Assembly (NCBI GenBank): GCA_001805655.1
Contig: MHGR01000031.1
Location: 1 to 9,027, forward strand
Direction: 5' to 3'
DNA from: Omnitrophica WOR_2 bacterium RIFCSPHIGHO2_02_FULL_52_10
GTDB lineage: Bacteria > Omnitrophota > Gorgyraeia > Zapsychrales > Zapsychraceae
DNA length: 9,027 nucleotides
The translations under genes and the position numbers were made by a program. The notes under the pieces are model-generated. The model made no database searches. It saw only the letters and a list, made by a program, of their open reading frames with translations, and was not told where the DNA came from. Shown one piece after another: positions 6,101 through 9,027 of the stretch (its first letter is position 1; each line of letters begins with the position of its first letter).

Positions 6101-9027
6101 GAAGTTACGCCAAGAGTTTTACAAGAAGCCCGCATAGACAAGCCATTAAGCGCGCCGGGTCCCGATGTCCGGGCGAAGATAACATTGACGCCGACAGAAT
6201 ACCGGCAACTCAAGAATTTCATCGATAAACCGACATTCGATGCCCATAAAGCCGAGCTTCAAAAGAGGCTTTATGCGAGAGCTCAGGAACGAGGCGATCT
6301 GGTCGATTTGACGACAACTTCTCCGACAGATCCTGTCTATGGACGATATCACCAAGCGGTTAAAGTCGGAGTGGATAGTTTGGCGGACCAGGCAAAGCGG
6401 ATACAAGATACAGAAATAGTCCAAGATATTCAACGCGAGATCGACTATCTTGATAAAGCCCTTAAGGGCGTCAGTATGGTCGATCAGGAAAATCAATCGT
6501 TCAAGCCGCAAATCATGGTTATGATGCCGGGAAAAACGGCCGCCGGGGTTGAGGCAGAGATTAATGAAGTGGTCAATGAGTATGCGCGGGAAAAGCAATT
6601 GTCTTCCGCCGAAAGGGTCAGCTTGAAGCTCAATTTGATGGATCGGACGCTTGGAGGCTATGCCCATCTGGAGAGGGATCCAATAACACAGCAAATAACT
6701 GCCCGGCAAAATGTGGTCAGCCCGCTGTCATTTGAAACGGGAGAATATTTAAATGAAATAAGCCAAAGAACATCGCCGCGCGGCGGGATTCGGGCGGATA
6801 TCCACGCCTTGGCCAATGTTTATATGCATGAAGCGACGGCCGTACTAAACGGTATCGATGATGCGGCAAATACGGCGCTTCAAGCAAGGCGTATTGAAAT
6901 GGCCGGCCTAAAAATTTCACCAACGACTGACTTTGTCGATCGCGCGGTTTATGATGTCATGCTGTACCGTGTCCAAATGATGGAGAGGCCGCAGGTGGAT
7001 ATGATACCGCCGCGGCAGGCCGGGACATTCACTCCGGCCGCAGCCTCTTCGACGGCGACGAGCATCATGGAATATTTGCAGAAGACTGGTGATTCGAAAT
7101 ATTTTGAAAGATATCAGCCGGCTATCGAAGGGTTGTCAGAGAAAATCCATAATCCGAGCTTGCGTGGGAAGCTGGCCGAGAGATGGGGCGCCCGTCAGGG
7201 CAAAGCGGTCAAAGTGTATGATGTGGGCCGCTGGGGTGAGCTTTCATATGTGAACGATTCTTCACAACAGGATGTCAATCCTGTTGTGCCCGATTTCGTC
7301 GGTCATGACGTTGATAATTTATACAGGTTATTGGATGTTGTTGTCAAGCCGGAACATCAAGCCAAGTTGTTTGGCCTGATGTTTGCCCTAAGCGAGCCGG
7401 ATCCTCGAGTTGCTGGCTTGCCTCAAAATAATTGGCTCCGGGAGGATTTGGTACTTAAAGCATTGAATCGCGCCGCCACTAGGGCGCCGGAAGCAGTTGA
7501 CAAGTTTTTAAACGACCTCGATCTGTCTCCTGAGCGCAGCCCCGACCTCGAAGATCAAAGCGCCCGATTTATCGCGGATAATCTTTTTGGAGACCGATCG
7601 CTGGCAACCCGTGACGGACTTGTTTCCCCTCGCGGCAACGATTCTGCCCGAAAGATCATGGAGGCTTTCTATGAGAAACCTTTCGAGAAAGGGCTCTTTG
7701 AGCGCAGAATTGACGGCGCAGGCGTCAAGCCGGTTGAGGTCAAATCTGTTGATGGTAAGGCATTTGACACAAAACTGTACGACCTTTCGGACCGGCCGGT
7801 GCAGGCCGCTTTTGTCGATTTGATGACAAGCGCCGACAGCGGCAATGGATATTACACAAAAGACAGGCTTTTTGAATTTGCCAACAATTGGAAGGATAGT
7901 GATACCCACAAGGCCCTGGTTGATGAGTCCGGCAAGCTCTATTTCCTGAAATATCTCAAGGGCGCGCCGGAGCTTACCTTGGCCCAGATCAAGAAAGTCA
8001 AGGAAAGTGGCATCAAAACCGTTGATCCCGCCGGCCCGGGCATAGTGACTTACGGCCCTACTCAGCAACCTTATCTTTTGACAACGCTTGAAACGGAATT
8101 TATGCCCCTGGACGTCGCAAGAGTGCGTTACGGCCAGAGGCCCCAGGTAATGCGGGTCATCGGGGATGCATTAAATAACACATTAGCTGGGATGGGAGGC
8201 AAAGACATCATGCCCGATCCCGCGCCCACTAACTTCCTCGTTAAGGTCTCGGAAGATAAGGGTTACCCGCAGGTTGATATTATGGTTACAGATATTGAGC
8301 CGGTTAAAGATATTATCAGCGATGAAAAATATGAGAGCGAAGTAAAGCTCTTGTTGGAACCGTTCAAGACGGCTTCTTCCTCGCCCATTGTTCCAATACC
8401 AGAGAGAATAGAACCTGCGCAAATTGCGGCACGCGAGCTCAGCTCGCCGGTGAATAGCTCTCAGCTGGCAATTGAGGCCAGCTCGCCCATGGCATCGGTC
8501 ACCACCGTGCGGCAGCGGGAGACCGCTTCGCCGGTTATATCCGAAATGCCTCAAATAGCCCGGCAGGACGCTATTAAGCGGCCTGATTTGGCGCGCGATT
8601 TCACAAGTCCGACCGCCGTCAGCCGGCAAGACGCCTCCCCAATGCCCGGAGGCGAAATTGTAGCTGTGCGGACGGCTGGGCCGTCAGTTCCCGCCGCTTC
8701 GGCCGGTGATCGCCGGGCCTTTGAAAGCAAAATGGCCATGTCGGAAGAGAGAAAGGCCATTCTCACGGCAGTTACTCCGGTGGAATACAACAGTTTGATC
8801 AAGACGCTCACCCAACAGAATCGGCCAGTTTTCACGGTTGTTAAAACAAATGACCCGCAAAAGCCTAACGCTTATTACGAGGTGCGTGCCGACATGACCT
8901 CTTCCCCGGTCGAGGTCGACAGGATCATCAACGCGTCCAATCCTGTCATTGTGACCCGGCCGGGCAGTCTGGTGATGTCTTATGATAAAACCCGCGAGCT
9001 GGTGACCCACATTGATCCGCATTATTT
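2..9027 (+). CDS. Interior of a giant multidomain protein with SSP-motif linkers; both ends outside the window
   Basis: Frame 2 was read codon by codon from position 2 to the end, giving 3,008 sense codons, no stop, and two leftover bases. No initiation region or terminator is present, so the full protein is larger than 3,008 residues. Folded domains alternate with Ser/Thr/Pro/Ala-rich linkers marked by SSP[V/I/L/A/M]. Recognisable enzymes are a transglutaminase-like Cys/His/Asp domain (residues about 1000-1155), a trypsin-fold serine protease (1545-1860) and a kinase-like domain (2630-2790). Two export signals lie inside the chain (885-907 and 1518-1544). Cysteine occurs only three times. 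Continuous coherent domain content argues against a chance open frame. The combination resembles giant proteins of Omnitrophota. Its overall function is unknown; a surface or secreted protein, or a polyprotein, is inferred from the domain types. Confidence 0.95.
200..592 (+). other. Protein region: low-complexity linker with two YSTPPQI motifs (residues 67-197)
   Basis: This segment is rich in Gly, Pro, Ala, Lys, Gln and Asn and has no evident hydrophobic core, as expected for a disordered linker. It carries two copies of Y-S-T-P-P-Q-I (248-268 and 482-502). It ends in a Pro/Thr stretch (GTPTPTARFARPSPISAP) directly before a helical domain. The YSTPPQI motif looks like a local variant of the SSP linker motif found elsewhere in the protein. 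Confidence 0.6.
248..502 (+). repeat. Pair of YSTPPQI-encoding direct repeats (248-268 and 482-502)
   Basis: Both 21-base units encode the identical heptapeptide YSTPPQI, preceded by small or polar residues (AAG and GQD). The DNA differs only at synonymous third positions of the Ser and Thr codons. The copies are 234 bases apart, and the intervening 71 residues may be part of a diverged duplicated unit. Confidence 0.75.
593..898 (+). other. Protein region: charged alpha-helical domain (residues 198-299)
   Basis: The segment starting EKLELAKDLIMKHMHATREE and ending SIIKEVKNKLDD is dense in Glu, Lys, Arg, Leu and Ile with helical periodicity and few prolines. Codon use is visibly AT-richer (TTA, AAA, GAA, AGA) than in the flanking linkers. 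Both sides are bounded by linker sequence, so this is a discrete domain of about 100 residues. No family is recognised; it may be a helical bundle or a short coiled coil. Confidence 0.55.
899..1435 (+). other. Protein region: SSP-rich linker with five motifs (residues 300-478)
   Basis: SSP motifs occur at 905-916 (SSPV within SSSSPV), 1088-1099 (SSPV), 1202-1213 (SSPV), 1295-1306 (SSPV) and 1358-1369 (SSPL). Between the first two lies a small acidic segment (about residues 316-361) that may be a mini-domain or helix. From residue 362 the composition is strongly Pro/Val/Thr/Ser (for example VVEITPPKILPPAP), typical of extended disordered linkers. The linker ends with the QIAKASI motif before module A1. 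Linker codons are GC-rich (CCG, GCG, TCG). Confidence 0.8.
1436..2569 (+). other. Protein region: module A1, unrecognised domain with degenerate HHEL metallopeptidase-like motif (residues 479-856)
   Basis: The first half (about 480-640) looks beta-rich (TIAIDNGKGIVSVVPFNGN and similar). The second half is mixed alpha/beta and contains A-I-H-H-E-L-I-A-M-T-G-Q-D at residues 769-781. The H-E pair followed by a helix and Gly resembles zinc peptidase helices, but the second zinc histidine of HExxH is replaced by Ala775, so classical catalysis is doubtful. The module ends MMDRPDMPRQAG (845-856), closely matching the end of module A2 at 2326-2341. Function unknown; paralogy with A2 is inferred from the shared HE motif and shared C-terminal signature. 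Confidence 0.5.
2570..2650 (+). other. Protein region: short linker with a degenerate SSR motif and an SSPI motif (residues 857-883)
   Basis: The linker begins with GSSRIEP (Gly at 2567-2569), where CGG (Arg) stands in the place of CCG (Pro) of the GSSPV motif seen at 1292-1306 and 5747-5761. A Gln/Met-rich stretch follows, then SSSPI (2633-2647). The linker runs straight into the basic n-region of the embedded signal peptide. Confidence 0.7.
2654..2725 (+). other. Embedded Sec-type signal peptide (residues 885-908)
   Basis: The segment has a basic n-region (Lys885, Arg888), a hydrophobic core MGGIIGLLSSVVGMGTV (889-905) and a VNA-AD signal peptidase I-like site (Val905 at -3, Ala907 at -1). 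It is one of only two hydrophobic stretches of this kind in the window. ATG codon 889 has no convincing ribosome binding site upstream, so internal initiation is not supported. The reading is a retained export signal of a captured secreted protein, or a membrane segment in the giant chain. Confidence 0.6.
2726..3466 (+). other. Protein region: transglutaminase/papain-like domain with Cys-His-Asp triad (residues 909-1155)
   Basis: After the embedded signal comes a helical segment (909 to about 1010), then a domain with transglutaminase-like superfamily layout. A Cys sits at a helix start (KVCDSSSDIAMLTLREMGFG, Cys1064), followed by strands, G-G-H-T-A-V-V-W (His1107) and G-I-F-D-G-T-Q-G (Asp1123). 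The 16-residue His-Asp spacing and the 43-residue Cys-His spacing suit that fold. Known members are proteases, amidases or crosslinking enzymes; which applies here cannot be told. The Cys is one of only three in the whole window, which supports selection for it. NlpC/P60 or another papain-like fold is an alternative. Confidence 0.6.
3467..4345 (+). other. Protein region: long helical region with a TPR-like hairpin (residues 1156-1448)
   Basis: This region is dominated by Lys, Arg, Glu, Asn and Leu with strong helical character and few prolines apart from a short break (TTTPPVRPEQA, about 1267-1277). Residues about 1297-1323 (LNEANAYFKKGDFETAERKY and following AEQE) match a single tetratricopeptide repeat hairpin, with the small-G-D-F-x-x-A-x-x-x-Y pattern. 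The part after 1340 looks like a coiled coil (Leu/Ile/Ala heptads with IGQIAQKNRKAAR and SLKKLEDAARSVI). Codons are AT-rich (TTA, AAA, AGA). A structural or partner-binding role is inferred; no catalytic motif is seen. Confidence 0.55.
4346..4552 (+). other. Protein region: SSP linker with polypyrimidine tract (residues 1449-1517)
   Basis: SSP motifs lie at 4349-4360 (SSPI), 4382-4393 (SSPV) and 4508-4519 (SSPA). Between them is LPPSSLRSLPSTVSSSP, encoded by a strongly pyrimidine-biased strand containing a 19-base run of only C and T (4464-4482), preceded by a purine-rich stretch. The linker ends at LDNLTGKTQ, which acts as the n-region of the following twin-arginine signal. Confidence 0.75.
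4553..4633 (+). other. Embedded twin-arginine (Tat) signal with lipobox (residues 1518-1544)
   Basis: S-R-R-D-F-L-K (1519-1525) matches the Tat consensus S/T-R-R-x-F-L-K exactly. It is followed by a moderately hydrophobic stretch with Gly and Ala (LMGKLSVAAIGTTT) and then C-L-G-G-C, where L-G-G-C (1541-1544) fits a lipoprotein signal peptidase II lipobox. The mature part would start at Cys1544. No in-frame ATG lies just upstream; the nearest plausible alternative start is TTG at 4538, without a Shine-Dalgarno sequence. Finding a complete N-terminal export signal in the interior of a giant protein is anomalous and points to capture of a formerly independent lipoprotein. Confidence 0.75.
4634..5581 (+). 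other. Protein region: S1-type (trypsin-fold) serine protease domain (residues 1545-1860)
   Basis: All three catalytic landmarks are present in order: NGIVVTAAHVV with His1609, EADLALIRW with Asp1650, and YPGNSGAPVFN with Ser1774. The strand before His (GTGTNLGNGIVV) also fits the family. These motifs are typical of extracytoplasmic HtrA/V8-like peptidases. The Asp-to-Ser distance of 124 residues is longer than usual and holds a highly charged insertion (about 1690-1755, rich in Glu, Arg and Gly). No PDZ domain follows; the chain returns to an SSPI linker at 1861. The domain sits directly behind a Tat/lipobox signal, consistent with a surface lipoprotein protease. Candidate substrates include other cells' proteins or the linkers of this same chain (inference). 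Confidence 0.85.
5582..5989 (+). other. Protein region: long SSP-rich linker (residues 1861-1996)
   Basis: SSP motifs are at 5582-5593 (SSPI), 5750-5761 (SSPV) and 5870-5881 (SSPA), with the near variant SAPV at 5657-5668. A serine/glutamine stretch SSQLSAPSSQLQL (5672 on) comes from an imperfect CAG/CTC-type DNA repeat. The order GSSPVVP, SITPPVLP, QQIAKSISSP resembles the linker before module A1 (SSPVVP, EITPPKILP, IQIAKASI). It leads into module A2, suggesting that linker and module were duplicated together. Confidence 0.8.
5657..5683 (+). repeat. Copy 1 of a 27-base direct repeat encoding SxPVNSSQL (partner at 8441-8467)
   Basis: The two 27-base copies differ at one position (AGC-GCG here, AGC-TCG in copy 2); the last 23 bases (5661-5683) are identical, including all silent positions. 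Both lie in SSP linkers nearly 2.8 kb apart. Identity at third positions suggests recent copying between linkers or recurrent seeding by a short mobile sequence, not just protein-level constraint. Confidence 0.85.
5990..7024 (+). other. Protein region: module A2, unrecognised domain resembling A1 (residues 1997-2341)
   Basis: The N-terminal part (about 2000-2060) looks beta-rich (FTVRVNPNTAVPEIDSYEVE). A helical middle follows (KAELQKRLYARAQERG, VQDIQREIDYLDKALKG), and then YMHEATAVLNGIDDAANTA at 2274-2292. The HE-x-x-A-x-x-x-G-x-D pattern parallels HHELIAMTGQD in A1, again without the second zinc histidine. It ends MMERPQVDMIPPRQAG (2326-2341), matching MMDRPDMPRQAG of A1. Function unknown. 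Paralogy with A1 is likely but rests on short motifs and module order. Confidence 0.5.
7025..7888 (+). other. Protein region: unrecognised mainly helical region (residues 2342-2629)
   Basis: It begins with a small-residue linker (TFTPAAASSTATS) and continues as a folded-looking region rich in helices (SIMEYLQKTGDSKYFERYQP, NLYRLLDVVVKPEHQAKLFG, RKIMEAFYEKPFEKGLF). Aromatic and Trp residues are frequent, unlike the linkers. Its end merges into the kinase-like domain, so it may be that domain's N-terminal extension. I recognise no motif. The DNA contains a perfect hairpin at 7263-7288. Confidence 0.45.
7263..7288. repeat. Perfect 11-bp inverted repeat with 4-base loop inside the coding sequence
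   Basis: The left arm CACAACAGGAT (7263-7273) is exactly complementary to ATCCTGTTGTG (7278-7288), with the loop GTCA. No T-tract follows, so it does not look like an intrinsic terminator. The encoded peptide is SQQDVNPVV. Confidence 0.85.
7889..8371 (+). other. Protein region: protein-kinase/APH-like fold (residues 2630-2790)
   Basis: The segment shows the spaced landmarks of the kinase-like superfamily. ALVDESGKLYFLKYLKG resembles beta strands 2-3 with the ATP-anchoring Lys (Lys2650). YLLTTLETEFMPL resembles the hinge. PDPAPTNFLV matches the catalytic loop D-x-x-x-x-N (Asp2739, Asn2744), and VDIMVTDIEPV matches the metal-binding Asp motif (Asp2764; DFG/DFE replaced by DIE). The His or Tyr normally before the catalytic Asp region is absent (M-P-D instead of H-x-D), and no clear Gly-rich loop is visible. 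At about 160 residues it is short, so it may be minimal, degenerate or a pseudokinase. An ATP-using domain beside extracellular-type proteases is unusual. Confidence 0.5.
8372..8707 (+). other. Protein region: SSP-rich linker (residues 2791-2902)
   Basis: SSP motifs are at 8378-8389 (SSPI), 8441-8452 (SSPV) and 8480-8491 (SSPM), with near variants ASPV (8525-8536), TSPT and ASPM (8633-8644). SSSPIVPIPER resembles SSSPIVPER of the linker at 4346. Three RQ[RD] units (8510-8518, 8561-8569 and 8624-8632) form a loose internal repeat. QIA occurs twice (8420-8428 and 8552-8560). The composition is typical of a disordered spacer. Confidence 0.8.
8441..8467 (+). repeat. Copy 2 of the 27-base direct repeat encoding SSPVNSSQL (partner at 5657-5683)
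   Basis: This copy matches copy 1 at 26 of 27 bases and contains a full SSPV motif, whereas copy 1 has SAPV. Beyond the repeat the sequences diverge at once on the right (GCAATTG here against the longer SSQL stretch in copy 1). Confidence 0.85.
8708..9027 (+). other. Protein region: start of a further domain, cut by the window edge (residues 2903-3008)
   Basis: A charged helical start (DRRAFESKMAMSEERKAIL) leads to strands (RPVFTVVKTND, NAYYEVRADM). An SSPV motif (8900-8911) is embedded in what otherwise looks like folded sequence, followed by VDRIINASNPVIVTRPGSLV. T-P-V-E-Y-N-S-L (8774 on) resembles T-P-T-E-Y-R-Q-L of module A2 (6188 on), so this may begin another related module. The remainder is outside the window. 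Confidence 0.45.

Noticed and set aside
7263..7288. Hairpin as an intrinsic transcription terminator
   Set aside because: No T-run follows, the stem is not especially GC-rich, and the reading frame passes through it for another 1.7 kb.
6146..8629. Several minus-strand open frames of 148-187 residues (6146-6709, 7508-8068, 8183-8629)
   Set aside because: All overlap the coherent plus-strand protein, have unusual His/Arg/Cys-rich compositions expected of antisense shadows, and no motif was recognised.

Overview
The window is one uninterrupted reading frame. Frame 2 of the + strand (positions 2-9027) reads through 3,008 complete codons with no stop, no start is visible upstream of it, and it runs off both edges. 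I see no intergenic DNA, promoter, terminator, RNA gene, insertion sequence or CRISPR array. The object is therefore the interior of a giant multidomain protein gene. Residue n starts at nucleotide 3n-1, so residue numbers below count from this window edge and not from the true N-terminus.

The organism is most likely a member of Candidatus Omnitrophota or a near relative. This rests on three things: a giant ORF, domains separated by Ser/Pro-rich linkers built on an SSP[V/I] motif, and a patchwork of extracellular-type enzyme domains. From memory, SSPV-type linkers and giant ORFs are typical of that phylum; no search was possible.

Layout: (1) residues 1-66, C-terminal end of an unrecognised beta-rich domain; (2) 67-197, low-complexity linker with two YSTPPQI motifs; (3) 198-299, charged helical domain; (4) 300-478, linker with five SSP motifs; (5) 479-856, module A1 with a degenerate HHEL motif; (6) 857-907, short linker then an embedded Sec-type signal peptide; (7) 909-1155, a transglutaminase/papain-like domain with a Cys1064-His1107-Asp1123 triad; (8) 1156-1448, helical region with one TPR-like hairpin; (9) 1449-1517, linker; (10) 1518-1544, embedded twin-arginine signal with a lipobox; (11) 1545-1860, an S1-type serine protease with a complete His1609-Asp1650-Ser1774 triad; (12) 1861-1996, linker; (13) 1997-2341, module A2, a probable paralogue of A1; (14) 2342-2629, unrecognised region; (15) 2630-2790, a protein-kinase/aminoglycoside-phosphotransferase-like domain; (16) 2791-2902, linker; (17) 2903 to the end, start of another domain.

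How it may work together (inference): the ORF looks like a concatenation of formerly separate secreted proteins. Two of them kept their export signals (one Sec, one Tat lipoprotein) in the interior of the chain, each just after an SSP linker and just before a peptidase-like domain. This fits either a huge cell-surface protein or a polyprotein cut between domains, possibly by its own two protease-like domains. Only three cysteines occur in 3,008 residues: the putative catalytic Cys and two at the lipobox.
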